Assembly: GCF_029868325.1 (NCBI RefSeq)
Contig: NZ_JARWNW010000155.1
Location: forward strand, 1-51,659
Direction: 5' to 3'
Source of the DNA: Nocardia carnea
Lineage (GTDB): Bacteria; Actinomycetota; Actinomycetes; Mycobacteriales; Mycobacteriaceae
Length of the DNA stretch: 51,659 bases
Shown here: positions 23,385 to 31,439 of the stretch, piece by piece
Position numbering within the stretch: position 1 is the stretch's first letter
Layout of the letters: each line of letters opens with the position of its first letter
Position numbers and translations under genes: made by a program
The notes under the pieces: model-generated
Databases searched by the model: none
Told to the model about the DNA's origin: nothing
Seen by the model: the letters and a program-made list of their open reading frames with translations, nothing else

Positions 23385-23942
23385 TCACCAGCACCGCAGC
23401 AGGTGCGGGTGGTTGGTTTCGTCGAGCGCGAGCGCGGCGGTCCACAGGGAGGCATCGAGCGTTGCGGGTATCCGCCACTCGGCCGGTGCCGCGGCGGGCA
23501 CGTGGATACGCACGGGGTCCAGCTCGATCAGGTAGCGGTCGGCGACGGCCCACCATTGCCGGCCGGTCGCGTCCATGACGACGGCGACGATCAGGTCACC
23601 GGTATCGGGGAGTTGCCGGGCCGCGACCCGGACCGGTTCGGGGATATGCCGGTTCTCCGCCCGATCCGTGAGCTGATCGCCGCACACCACGAACACGAGC
23701 CCGAACCCGAACATGTCCGTTCCCAGCGCCTTCCGCAACTGCGCGGCCCGTACGTGGATCGGATTGGGTTCGTCGTCGCCTCGGTCGCCCGTGAGGTCGA
23801 CGGCGGCGCATTCGGCGTCGACACTTTCGCCGTCGAACCGGAACCCGTACAGCATCGGCAGCAAACTCGCGGGCATCGACAGCAGAAAGCGGGCGGTGAT
23901 CTCGTCGATGGACTCCGCGCCGGGATAACGGATCGCGCTCAT
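23385..23942 (-). CDS. hypothetical protein, middle gene of three-gene operon
   Basis: 185-residue soluble protein of unknown family. The sequence alternates strands and helices: SIDEITARFLLSMPASLLPMLYGFRF (seen as RFLLSMPASLLPMLYGF), an acidic central stretch (TGDRGDDEPNPI), FGFGLVFVVCGDQL, DTGDLIVAVVMDATGRQWWAVADRY and a Trp-rich end. One Cys is in VVCGD and one at LLRCW. The start overlaps the upstream stop by 4 bp (ATGA), and a small gene follows after 10 bp, so the three are one transcript. No signal peptide or membrane segment was seen. Confidence 0.65.
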   Translation of the reverse strand: MSAIRYPGAESIDEITARFLLSMPASLLPMLYGFRFDGESVDAECAAVDLTGDRGDDEPNPIHVRAAQLRKALGTDMFGFGLVFVVCGDQLTDRAENRHIPEPVRVAARQLPDTGDLIVAVVMDATGRQWWAVADRYLIELDPVRIHVPAAAPAEWRIPATLDASLWTAALALDETNHPHLLRCW

Positions 23943-24253
23943 CCGACGGACCCCCGCGCCCAGAACTGATGCCGGATCACATCCCACAGCGCGGAGAGTT
24001 CCGGAAACCGTTCCCGCACCTCGGCGAGATCCGGTGCGGCCTCGGGATCGCTCACCGCGACCACGGTCCGATCGGCGACGACGTTACGCACCCGAATGAT
24101 CCGGATCTGCTGCCGATCCCGCTGCCACACCGCACGCCACTCCCCCAGTTCCGCGCTGTGGGTTCTGGTTCCGGGGTGCCGTAATTGCCCTGTCGAAGGG
24201 CTTCCGCATCGATCCACCATGCGGGTAATCGTCCGCTCCGAAGGTGTTGTCAT
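23939..24253 (-). CDS. hypothetical protein, first gene of three-gene operon
   Basis: 104-residue soluble protein from the ATG at 24253 (MTTPSERTITRMVDRCG); a second in-frame ATG is 11 codons later. No family is recognised. Visible features are a Ser/Thr/Arg-rich N-terminus, a strand-rich middle (QQIRIIRVRNVVADRTVVAV) and a helical C-terminus with FPELSALWDVIRHQFWARG. The stop overlaps the next start. No good ribosome-binding site precedes the chosen ATG. About 165 bp upstream lacks genes and separates it from the Lrp gene on the same strand. Confidence 0.6.
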   Translation of the reverse strand: MTTPSERTITRMVDRCGSPSTGQLRHPGTRTHSAELGEWRAVWQRDRQQIRIIRVRNVVADRTVVAVSDPEAAPDLAEVRERFPELSALWDVIRHQFWARGSVG

Positions 24254-24418
24254 ACGGGCTCGGCGAGACATTCCGAGTCAATCGGACCGTCGACCCAGCG
24301 ACCGGAACGCCCGGTCCGCCGCAGAGGTACGAATCGGACCGTGATCAGGTCCGCTCCGTAACCGCCGTCACCCGAAGTCCCGCATCCGGCTGCCCGGCGC
24401 GGCACTCGGCGAGCGAGT

Positions 24419-24952
24419 TCACTGCGTCCGGCGCCGAGGTACCGCCTGCCGCCGTCCCCCCGCGGCTTCCCGGCGTGCCGGAGGCGGGTCCTGTACCGGT
24501 GCCACGATGTCGCTGCGGATGTGCTCGTACACGATCGACGTCCGCACATCGGCGACTTCGGCTTTCTCGGTGAGCCGGTCGATCACGAAGGCATACAGGT
24601 GATCGTTGTCGGGCACTGCGACGTGGAGGAGGAAATCCTCGCTACCGCTGGTGACGAACACACCGAGAACCTCGGGCAGCCGCGCGGACCATTCCCGGAA
24701 ACCTTCGATATTCGCGCGGGTCGGCGGCCGCACCCGTACCGCCACCAACGCCTGCACCGGCCGGCCCAGCCGGGCCAGGTCCACGTCCAGCCGGGCCCCG
24801 AGTATCACACCGCGGTCGCGTAACGCCCGGGTTCGTTCGAGGGCGGTAGAGGGTGCGACGCCGAGTGCCGCGGCGATATCGCGATTCGTACGCCGTGCGT
24901 CCCGCTGGAGTTCCCGCAGGATCGCCGAATCAAGTTCATCCAGGAAGCCCAT
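24419..24952 (-). CDS. Lrp/AsnC-family regulator
   Basis: 177-residue feast/famine regulator. The N-terminal HTH is LDELDSAILRELQRDARRTNRDIAAALGVAPSTALERTRALRDRGVI, recognisable by RTNRDIAAALGVAPSTALERT. The C-terminal RAM (ligand) domain spans ~70-150 (ALVAVRVRPPTR, FVTSGSEDFLLHVAVPDNDHLYAFV) and there is a basic, Pro-rich tail of ~25 residues. It probably binds an amino acid and controls the divergent EamA exporter, the standard Lrp/exporter arrangement. The ATG at 24952 starts the normal MGFLDELD N-terminus. Confidence 0.9.
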   Translation of the reverse strand: MGFLDELDSAILRELQRDARRTNRDIAAALGVAPSTALERTRALRDRGVILGARLDVDLARLGRPVQALVAVRVRPPTRANIEGFREWSARLPEVLGVFVTSGSEDFLLHVAVPDNDHLYAFVIDRLTEKAEVADVRTSIVYEHIRSDIVAPVQDPPPARREAAGGRRQAVPRRRTQ

Positions 24953-25139
24953 ATCCAGATCGTATCCGAATTATATTCAGCAGGCTCGCAATAGTCTTGC
25001 AATTCAATTAGCGTTCCAAGGAATCAACCAGAGCAAATTCGGCATTCGGGATCATTTTCGAAATGAGTGAATATCCTCAGCGGCACCGCCCGCCGACCGG
25101 CGACCATTCCGCACCGACCAGCCCCCACACCGTCACCAC
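24953..25139. promoter_or_regulatory. AT-rich divergent regulatory region (Lrp/EamA)
   Basis: 187 bp between divergent lrp-type and eamA-type genes, visibly richer in A/T than its surroundings. It contains GCAA-TAGTC-TTGC (about 24995-25007) and phased AATT/ATT tracts (GAATTATATT, CAATTCAATTAG), as expected for Lrp wrapping sites. Exact sites cannot be fixed by eye. Confidence 0.4.
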
Positions 25140-26078
25140 ATGGAGCGCACACCACCGAACGGCGCATCGATGACCGCCGCAACCACCACACCGGCACCGG
25201 AACGCACCCACCGAGCGACCGGTCCCGCGGCGGTGTTGTTCGCCGCCGGCCTGTGGGGCACGGTCGGACCGGCCCAGGTACTGGCCGCGTCGACCGCAGA
25301 CCCCGGCACCCTAGGCGTCCTCCGGCTACTCCTCGGCGGCGCACTCCTTGCGCTGTGTGTTCGCTTCCGCCAGTGGCGCAGCGCCTTTCACAAACCTGTC
25401 CTGGGATGGGTACTGCTCGCCGCCGTAGCGACAGGCATGTACCAGGTGACCTTCCTGCACGCCGTGGACCGGCTCGGCGCCGCCCTCGGCACCACGATAG
25501 CGCTGGGTATCGCACCGGTGGCGACGGGGCTGTGTGCACGACTGTGGACAGCGGAAAAACTCACCACCGGGTGGGTACTGACAACAGCTATCGCTGTCTC
25601 CGGATGCGTTGTCCTACTGGCCCCGACGCAATCACAGCCGATCAGCCTCACCGGCACGGCCGTCGCCGTGATATCCGGAAGCTGCTACGGCGTCTATACG
25701 GTGGCGGCGAAAAAGTATCTCGACGCCGGCGCACCCGCCCTCCCCACGACGGCGATCACGCTGCTAATCGCGGGCGCAGCCCTCTCCCCGATACTGCTGC
25801 ACGCCCCCGCGGGCCTGCTGTCGGTGAACACCGCACTGCTGGTCGCGTGGCTGGCCTTCGCGGCCACCACCTGCGCATACGCGAGCTTCGTCTACGGACT
25901 CCGGCGCACCACGGCCCCGGCCACCGCCACCCTGAGCCTCGCCGAACCCCTCCTGGCCGCCGCCCTCGGTGTCCTCGTCCTCCGCGAACATCTACCGCCC
26001 ACAGCAGTAGCCGGCGCCCTCCTCCTACTCGCCGCACTGATTACGACAACCTTCACCGGCAGATCCGCGAGCCGCTGA
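25140..26078 (+). CDS. EamA-family (DMT) exporter
   Basis: 312-residue inner-membrane drug/metabolite transporter with ten predicted helices in two EamA repeats. Repeat 1 starts PAAVLFAAGLWGTVGPAQVL and contains VLRLLLGGALLAL; repeat 2 starts LTGTAVAVISGSCYGVYTVAAKK and ends VLREHLPPTAVAGALLLLAAL. The LSLAEPLLAAALGVLVL stretch is the family signature. The ATG at 25140 is used; an ATG 10 codons later is possible, and neither has a strong ribosome-binding site. It likely exports amino acids or related metabolites under Lrp control. Confidence 0.9.
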   Translation: MERTPPNGASMTAATTTPAPERTHRATGPAAVLFAAGLWGTVGPAQVLAASTADPGTLGVLRLLLGGALLALCVRFRQWRSAFHKPVLGWVLLAAVATGMYQVTFLHAVDRLGAALGTTIALGIAPVATGLCARLWTAEKLTTGWVLTTAIAVSGCVVLLAPTQSQPISLTGTAVAVISGSCYGVYTVAAKKYLDAGAPALPTTAITLLIAGAALSPILLHAPAGLLSVNTALLVAWLAFAATTCAYASFVYGLRRTTAPATATLSLAEPLLAAALGVLVLREHLPPTAVAGALLLLAALITTTFTGRSASR

Positions 26079-26352
26079 TCACAGCGTGTGTCCGGACGAG
26101 CCAGAGGCTTTCCCCGGTGGAACATCCGGCATGGAAGGGAAGTTCTGAGTTTTCGACATAATTCCTGGTCGCATGGGTTTCGCGAGACGGCTCGACTGTG
26201 GTTAGGTCGCGAGTACGCCGCGCTGAACGACACAGCGGGACAGTCGAATTCATGTCGGCGGAATGCCCTGGACCCGGACCGTTCCGCTCGTCGAATTCGT
26301 CCGAATCGGACCGCGTGCTGGGCTTTCCGAACCGGCCGAGGGAAGGGGAGTT

Positions 26353-27246
26353 ATGGCACGCGACGACCAGCACGGGTCCACCCTGCCACGCCGGCAATTG
26401 GGCCGGGCACTCCGCGAAGCACGACAGGGGGCGGGATTCACCCTGGAACAGGCCGCGGGGGAAATGGAGATGAGCAAGACATCGGTGATCCGGATAGAGA
26501 AGGGGCACAACGAGAAGGTCAAGCTGCGGGACGTGGAGGGGTTCGGGCGGTTGTACGAACTCACCGAGGACCAGATAACCGAGTTGAAGGCCCTTGCCCA
26601 GCAGGCGGCTACGAAATCATGGTGGGTGAGCTCGCGCCATCGGATCAAAGCGGGTTTCGAGACCTACCTCGAACTGGAGCCGGCCGCATCGAAACTGCAC
26701 ATCTATCAGTCTTCGATCGTCCCCGGTCTGCTCCAGACATTGGAGTATGCGAGGGGAATTGTGCTGCCCTTCTTTCCGGACGACACTCCAGAAAATGTCG
26801 AACAGCGATTGGCACTGCGAATGCGTAGAGCTGCGATTCTGACCAGACAGCACCACCCCGTGCACGCGGAGTTCCTGATACACGAAAGCGCCCTTCATAT
26901 CCGTGTCGGTTCGGCCGCCACCATGGCCAGGCAAATGCGGTATATCGCGGATATGAGCACTCGCCCGAACATCTCCGTGCGAGTACTGCCGTTTACCGCA
27001 GGTTTCCCGGGCACATGGGCACCAGTTCACCCGTTCATCATCCTCGACTTCCCCACCAATAGCCGAGAGTTCCACGACGAACCTCCCGTAGTACATACCG
27101 AAACAACGATGGGCACCATGTTTTTCGAGAGCAGCGACGATGTGAACATCTATCGCGGGATCCACGAGACCCTGCGGGAGGCCACACTGGAGGAACACCA
27201 ATCGAGAGATCTGCTCAGGCAGTTGGCAAGGAGATACGAACGATGA
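26353..27246 (+). CDS. XRE helix-turn-helix regulator with DUF5753 domain
   Basis: 297-residue regulator of the actinobacterial Scr1-like type: N-terminal XRE HTH (residues ~12-75; LGRALREARQGAGFTLEQAAGEMEMSKTSVIRIEKG, seen as FTLEQAAGEMEMSKTSVIRIE) followed by DUF5753 (~100-285; IVPGLLQTLEYARG, VRVLPFTAGFPG, VVHTETTMGTMFFE). It is always found with a DUF397 partner, as here. Such pairs influence development and secondary metabolism in streptomycetes. The ATG at 26353 has a GGGGAG site. The 274 bp upstream hold no gene. Codon usage is less GC-biased than in the flanks. Confidence 0.92.
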   Translation: MARDDQHGSTLPRRQLGRALREARQGAGFTLEQAAGEMEMSKTSVIRIEKGHNEKVKLRDVEGFGRLYELTEDQITELKALAQQAATKSWWVSSRHRIKAGFETYLELEPAASKLHIYQSSIVPGLLQTLEYARGIVLPFFPDDTPENVEQRLALRMRRAAILTRQHHPVHAEFLIHESALHIRVGSAATMARQMRYIADMSTRPNISVRVLPFTAGFPGTWAPVHPFIILDFPTNSREFHDEPPVVHTETTMGTMFFESSDDVNIYRGIHETLREATLEEHQSRDLLRQLARRYER

Positions 27247-27440
27247 CTTCCGGCACAGCCCCGATCCGATGGTTCAAATCCTCCTACAGCGACTCGACCG
27301 GAGAATGCGTAGAGGTGGCCTGGCTGGATGACGCGACCATCGGGGTCCGCGATTCGAAGAACTCCACGGGCCCCGCGCTTGCCTTCGCGCCGAACGAGTG
27401 GGCCGCTTTCACCACGAGCCTGCGACGCCGACCCAGCTGA
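27243..27440 (+). CDS. DUF397 protein
   Basis: 65-residue DUF397 protein: WFKSSYSDSTGECVEVAWL, VRDSKN and FAPNEWAAFTTSLR are the family hallmarks, all in place. It overlaps the XRE-DUF5753 gene by 4 bp (ATGA). In known pairs the DUF397 protein modulates the HTH partner in a way compared to toxin-antitoxin couples. It is separated from the ESX-like cassette by 94 bp. Confidence 0.93.
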   Translation: MTSGTAPIRWFKSSYSDSTGECVEVAWLDDATIGVRDSKNSTGPALAFAPNEWAAFTTSLRRRPS

Positions 27441-27534
27441 GGTCGAAAACCACCCGAGACCACACCGGCTGATCAACGGCCTGTAAGGTGAGTCCGGGTT
27501 CGTGTGGTTGGCTCACACGCCGGTCAGGAGGGGC

Positions 27535-28116
27535 ATGCGCACCGCGGGGAAAAAGTACGCAACGGTGACGGGGAGCGCCATGGTCGCAATGGCGGCGGTC
27601 GGATTGGTGGCCGGCTGCGGGGACACGGTCGGCGAGGAACCGGGAGCGGGCGACTCGAGCACCACTGCCACAGAACAGAACGTCGAGTGGAATCCGTGCA
27701 CGGAACTGCCGGATGAGGCATTGCGGGCAACGGGCGCGGACCCGTCGAGCAAGGACACCGACGTCGATGCCCCCGGCGACAAGGCAGCGTTCCGCATCTG
27801 CTCATGGGACGCGAATGACGGCCCCTATTACGTCAGCGTCGGTTCGAGCACTTTCTCCCAAGACCGCTGGTCCGAGAACACAGCCGTCACGGGGATCAGC
27901 CCGGTAGACATCAACGGTAGGTCTGGGCTCACGTTCTATCCCAGTACCGGTGAGAGCCCGGTGCGACTGTGCTACGTCAGCCTCCCTACGGAACACGGCC
28001 TCGCCTTCGTGTCGGTCAGCTGGCGATACAGCCAGCGCGACTCGCTGCCCGAGTCACCGCCGTGCGGGGTGGCAGTGCAGCACGCAACAACGCTCGAACC
28101 GTTTCTCCCGAAGTGA
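27535..28116 (+). CDS. DUF3558-family lipoprotein
   Basis: 193-residue secreted lipoprotein. Basic N-terminus (MRTAGKKY), hydrophobic segment and a lipobox VAGC with Cys28 as the lipidation site; the mature part starts GDTVGEEP. The DUF3558 pattern NPCTELPDEALRATG, the ICSWDAND segment and the Cys in CYVSLP are visible. Family members occur in Mycobacteriales cell envelopes, frequently next to ESX-related genes. The ATG at 27535 follows CAGGAGGGG. Here it leads the PPE/EspG cassette, 67 bp before the next gene. Confidence 0.88.
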   Translation: MRTAGKKYATVTGSAMVAMAAVGLVAGCGDTVGEEPGAGDSSTTATEQNVEWNPCTELPDEALRATGADPSSKDTDVDAPGDKAAFRICSWDANDGPYYVSVGSSTFSQDRWSENTAVTGISPVDINGRSGLTFYPSTGESPVRLCYVSLPTEHGLAFVSVSWRYSQRDSLPESPPCGVAVQHATTLEPFLPK

Positions 28117-28183
28117 ATTCCGATGAGCGCCTTTTCCAGTTCCACCCAGTGCTGTCCGGGGAAATCGGATCAGGTCGGCAGCC

Positions 28184-28570
28184 ATGCCTGACCAGGACGC
28201 CCCACCAGCGACGCTACAGCAGTGGCAGAACCTGAAAACTCAGGCCGAGAACGGCGAACTACGCATGGAGGAAGGCATCGCAACCCAGTTGGCGGGTCGG
28301 TGTAACACCTTCGTAGATCGCTTGGACGAGATGTTGCGTACCGCAGAGCACCTTGGCACATTGAGCGGATTCGGCACCCTTCGAACCGCAGAAGCGCTAC
28401 GAGACAAGCTAGCTCGCAAAGGCGTCGGCGATCCGGACTCCGCCGCGAACCGGCTGAAGGCCGCAATCGACATCGTCTCCCTGATGAAGGAAACGTTCGA
28501 ACTGGCCGGACGGCGGATCGAAGAGACCGATCAGTCCACCTCCAGTGCGCTGGGTAATGCGGGAGCTTGA
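28184..28570 (+). CDS. small all-helical protein, probable PPE partner
   Basis: 128-residue soluble protein predicted fully helical: LQQWQNLKTQAENGELRMEEGIATQLAGRCNTFVDRLDEML in the first half (quoted in part: CNTFVDRLDEML) and AANRLKAAIDIVSLMKETFELAGRR in the second (LKAAIDIVSLMKETFELA), joined by a Gly-rich turn. There is no signal peptide, no WXG and no YxxxD/E motif. Its place directly before a PPE-like gene and EspG, two bases from the PPE start, is the place of PE or Esx partners, so it is probably the helical-hairpin partner of the PPE-like protein. This is inference from order and secondary structure. Confidence 0.6.
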   Translation: MPDQDAPPATLQQWQNLKTQAENGELRMEEGIATQLAGRCNTFVDRLDEMLRTAEHLGTLSGFGTLRTAEALRDKLARKGVGDPDSAANRLKAAIDIVSLMKETFELAGRRIEETDQSTSSALGNAGA

Positions 28571-28572
28571 TC

Positions 28573-29847
28573 ATGGCTTGGTACAGGTCCGATGAAGCGG
28601 AAAGAAACAAAGCGACCGACGAACAGGTCATCAAAGACCAGGACACCAAATGGGGGCAGGATCGCGCCGCCTTCAGTGGTGAATGGTCGAGTTTGGTCGG
28701 CGAATGGGGCGGTGAGTTCGCGGGTCCAGCCATCCTCGAGAAGGACGGTTTTTCCGCCATGACGCATCAGCAGATCTGGGATGCGCTCCAAGATGTCAAT
28801 TCCGCACTGATCAACGACAAGGCGACGGCCTGGCGTAATTTGGCGACCGAAGCCCGCGAAGCCAACAAGGAGTTTCTCGACGGCGTGAATGCCGATATCG
28901 ACGCGGGTTGGAACGGGCAGTCCGGTACTGCCGCCGTCAACGGCGTACGGGAGTTCAGCACCTCGTTCACCTCGCTGGCCGCGAGTTTCCAGATGGTCGC
29001 GCACGGTCTCGACCTGATCGAGGGCCATCTCGCCCAGGCCAAGGCTTCGGTGAGCAAACCGGATGACAATACTTGGGAAGACAACGTCACCAATTTTCTG
29101 CTTCCCGACGATATTTTCAAAACTCCGCAGTACCGCGCCGACGAAGCCCAGGAGACCGCGCGTCATGTGATGCTCACGTACTACGAGCCCGGTGCCACCG
29201 ATGTCGATACCAAGACCCCCGTGCTTCCCGAGCCGGTGAAGCCCGTGGACGACGGCAGCAAACCCCAGGGCACCGACTTCCCGCAGGGCAACAACACCAC
29301 CAACGGGAACAACAACAACGGCACTGATACCGGTACGAACACCGGGGTCCCCGGGCAGCAGCAGCCGACGGGTGAGGGTCCGCAGTCCACAGAACCGCAG
29401 TCCACAGAACCGCAGTCGACCGAACCGCAGAGCACCACACCACAATCGACGACGCCTCAGTCGACAACTCCGACGACTCCGACGACTCCCTCCCTGACAA
29501 CCGGATCGCCCACGACCCCCGGCACTCCCGGACTTCCGGCAGGGACGCCGTCCTGGATGCCGTCGGGCACTCCGCAGACCACCGCACCTCACATCCCCGG
29601 CCAGACGGTGCCCGGTGGCAACCCGAACAAACCAGCCGGCGCGCCTGCCGGGACCACCCCCACCAATACCGGCAACCGGGCCGGGCGCACGGGAATGCCC
29701 GGCATGATGTCGCCGGGTGCTGCGCGCGGGAACCGTGAGGACGACGACGAACACGAAATCCCCGACTACCTGATCTACGACCGAGGAAGCGAACTGCTCG
29801 GCACCCAGCCGCCGGCGCTGCCCCCGGGCGGGGTGATCGGCGGGTGA
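28573..29847 (+). CDS. PPE-like ESX (type VII) secretion substrate
   Basis: 424-residue protein with a helical PPE-like N-terminal domain (~1-195), a Thr/Pro/Gln/Ser-rich linker (~205-385) and an acidic tail (NREDDDEHEIPDYLIYD). The helical hairpin has the WxG turn W113-N-G115, and Tyr187-x3-Glu191 (YRADE) fits the YxxxD/E secretion signal. The linker contains six 15-bp repeat units encoding PQSTE or PQSTT. The ATG at 28573 follows GGGAG and the upstream TGA is two bases before it. The stop overlaps the EspG start (GTGA). It probably leaves the cell as a heterodimer with the preceding helical protein, chaperoned by EspG. Confidence 0.72.
   Translation: MAWYRSDEAERNKATDEQVIKDQDTKWGQDRAAFSGEWSSLVGEWGGEFAGPAILEKDGFSAMTHQQIWDALQDVNSALINDKATAWRNLATEAREANKEFLDGVNADIDAGWNGQSGTAAVNGVREFSTSFTSLAASFQMVAHGLDLIEGHLAQAKASVSKPDDNTWEDNVTNFLLPDDIFKTPQYRADEAQETARHVMLTYYEPGATDVDTKTPVLPEPVKPVDDGSKPQGTDFPQGNNTTNGNNNNGTDTGTNTGVPGQQQPTGEGPQSTEPQSTEPQSTEPQSTTPQSTTPQSTTPTTPTTPSLTTGSPTTPGTPGLPAGTPSWMPSGTPQTTAPHIPGQTVPGGNPNKPAGAPAGTTPTNTGNRAGRTGMPGMMSPGAARGNREDDDEHEIPDYLIYDRGSELLGTQPPALPPGGVIGG
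29380..29469 (+). repeat. 15-bp tandem repeats in PPE-like gene
   Basis: Six in-frame 15-bp units, three reading PQSTE and three PQSTT. The first two units are identical at DNA level and the later ones diverge at synonymous or T/E positions, so the array is a recent slippage product at its 5' end. Length variation between strains is expected. Confidence 0.85.
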
Positions 29848-30773
29848 ACGACCTGCACTGGCGCCTCGACGGGGAGATGTTCAACCAGGCGGTGCGACGC
29901 TTCGATCGCGACCGATTGCCGTACCCGATCCGGGTGCTACCGCTCGGACCCACCGAAACACCACCCACTGCTGAGGAATACGAGCGTGTCCGGCTCGCGG
30001 CCTCGCAGCAACTCGCCGCGATATCGGACGAGAACCTGCACCGAGCGTTGCGGATTTTGCTGGAACCGCAGGTCCGGGTCGAAGTGCACGGAGCCTACGA
30101 CCGAGGTTTCGAACGGGTGGTGCGGATACATGCCGGTATCACCGGGCGTTCCGCGACCCTCGCCGTCCAGGCACCTGGTGCGACGAAGGAGTACGGCGGC
30201 GATATCCACGTACAAGCCTGCGAGCCACACGAATTGGCGACCAGGGTCGTTGCCTGCCTGCCACGATGCGCACCGGGACGTTTCGCGACCGTCCGCGGCA
30301 CCCGGTCCGATATCGGACAGATCGAGTACTCCCGGCACCCGAGCCGGATTTCACGGATCGAACAGATCAATCAGGTCCTGCGCCGGCCGCGGTCGGGCGT
30401 GGGCGAAATCGGTATCTTCGCCGGCCCCGCCATCGATTCCCGTCCCACTGGCAACCCACACGGTTTCCACTGGATGGACCTGCTCCCACAGGACGGGCGC
30501 TACCTGCTGATCAAGCACAGCAGCGAGGAGTTCACCCTCGCCCCCGGTTCACCGGACGAAATCACCCGGCGCCTCCACCACGCCATCGGCACCGTCCGCC
30601 GAGCAGCATCCCAGCGGGTAGCTTCCCCGCAGCAGTTCGTCCCCCGCGAAACTCCACAGCCCCGGCGCGAGCTTCCTGCACAAACCCCCGCACGGCGAGT
30701 GCTCTCCCAGGAAGAGATCGACGCCGACGACGCCTACTTCCAGGAACGCAACCAGCGCGGCTGGCTCGCCTGA
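29844..30773 (+). CDS. espG: ESX secretion-associated protein EspG
   Basis: 309-residue cytoplasmic chaperone of the EspG family, which binds the tip of PPE proteins next to the YxxxD/E end and keeps PE-PPE pairs soluble. Family pattern: WRLDGEMFNQAVRRFDRDRLPYPI at the start (seen as LDGEMFNQAVRRF), RVEVHGAYDRGFERVVRIHAG, RISRIEQINQVL, and GIFAGPAIDSRPTGNPHGFHWMDL near ~195 (a Gly-rich EspG-like segment). The last ~60 residues are a Pro/Arg-rich tail. GTG start overlapping the PPE-like stop. No eccB-E or mycP genes are in the window, so it must work with an ESX system elsewhere. Confidence 0.82.
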   Translation: MNDLHWRLDGEMFNQAVRRFDRDRLPYPIRVLPLGPTETPPTAEEYERVRLAASQQLAAISDENLHRALRILLEPQVRVEVHGAYDRGFERVVRIHAGITGRSATLAVQAPGATKEYGGDIHVQACEPHELATRVVACLPRCAPGRFATVRGTRSDIGQIEYSRHPSRISRIEQINQVLRRPRSGVGEIGIFAGPAIDSRPTGNPHGFHWMDLLPQDGRYLLIKHSSEEFTLAPGSPDEITRRLHHAIGTVRRAASQRVASPQQFVPRETPQPRRELPAQTPARRVLSQEEIDADDAYFQERNQRGWLA

Positions 30774-30847
30774 TCTTCCGCCGTCGCCGCAGCCGCGCCC
30801 CGGCAGCGTTCAGGGCCGTGCGATCATCGAGCCGAAAGGAGCTGGCC

Positions 30848-31360
30848 ATGCCGAATACGCGCCGGGCGCAACTGTCGGACCACCACACGATCGTCGAATG
30901 TGTGCAGCGGTGGTGGGGCGACTCACGCACGCCTGAACAAGCCCGCGAACTCTCCCTGCTACTGCCCAAACTGTTCCTGCAGTTCTTCTCCCACACCAGC
31001 CTTGTGCGGGAGAACGACGACACCGGGATCACCGCGTTCCTCGTCGGCTTCTACGCCGCCGACAACCAGGACGAGGCATATATCCACTTCGTCGGAGTCG
31101 ACCCGCGGTTACGCGGGCAGGGCGTCGCCCGCACCTTGTACGAGGAATTCTTCCGGCGCGCCGCCGAGGCCGGTCGCCGGGAAGTGCGTGCGATCACCGC
31201 GCCCACGAACACCGGGTCCATCGCATTCCACCGCGCCATGGGCTTCGAGCTGGAGAAAGGTGATCTGGAGATCGAGGGCCTACCGGTTCACCGCAACTAT
31301 GACGGACCCGGACAAGACCGTGTGTGTTTCCATCGAAAGCTCACCTTCGCCTCAGCGTGA
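30848..31360 (+). CDS. GNAT-family acetyltransferase
   Basis: 170-residue Gcn5-related N-acetyltransferase. The acetyl-CoA loop is VDPRLRGQGVARTLYEEFF (R/Q-x-x-G-x-A form at ~87-94), followed by VRAITAPTNTGSIAFHRAMGFE, the standard N-x-x-x-x-x-FY-x-x-x-GF motif. The N-terminal half (TIVECVQRWWGDSR) matches a subgroup often annotated as ribosomal-protein or small-molecule acetyltransferases. The start follows GAAAGGAG. It lies 74 bp after espG but is not obviously part of that cassette. Confidence 0.88.
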   Translation: MPNTRRAQLSDHHTIVECVQRWWGDSRTPEQARELSLLLPKLFLQFFSHTSLVRENDDTGITAFLVGFYAADNQDEAYIHFVGVDPRLRGQGVARTLYEEFFRRAAEAGRREVRAITAPTNTGSIAFHRAMGFELEKGDLEIEGLPVHRNYDGPGQDRVCFHRKLTFASA

Positions 31361-31439
31361 TCCCGTGAACGAGACGGGCCGGGTGTTTGCTCCTGTCCGG
31401 CGCCGGGCACGCTGGTGCCCGACGCCGGCAACAACTCGC

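Noticed and set aside
26079..26352. Open frames in the space before the XRE-DUF5753 gene
   Set aside because: No start with a ribosome-binding site and no protein-like sequence; treated as upstream non-coding region.
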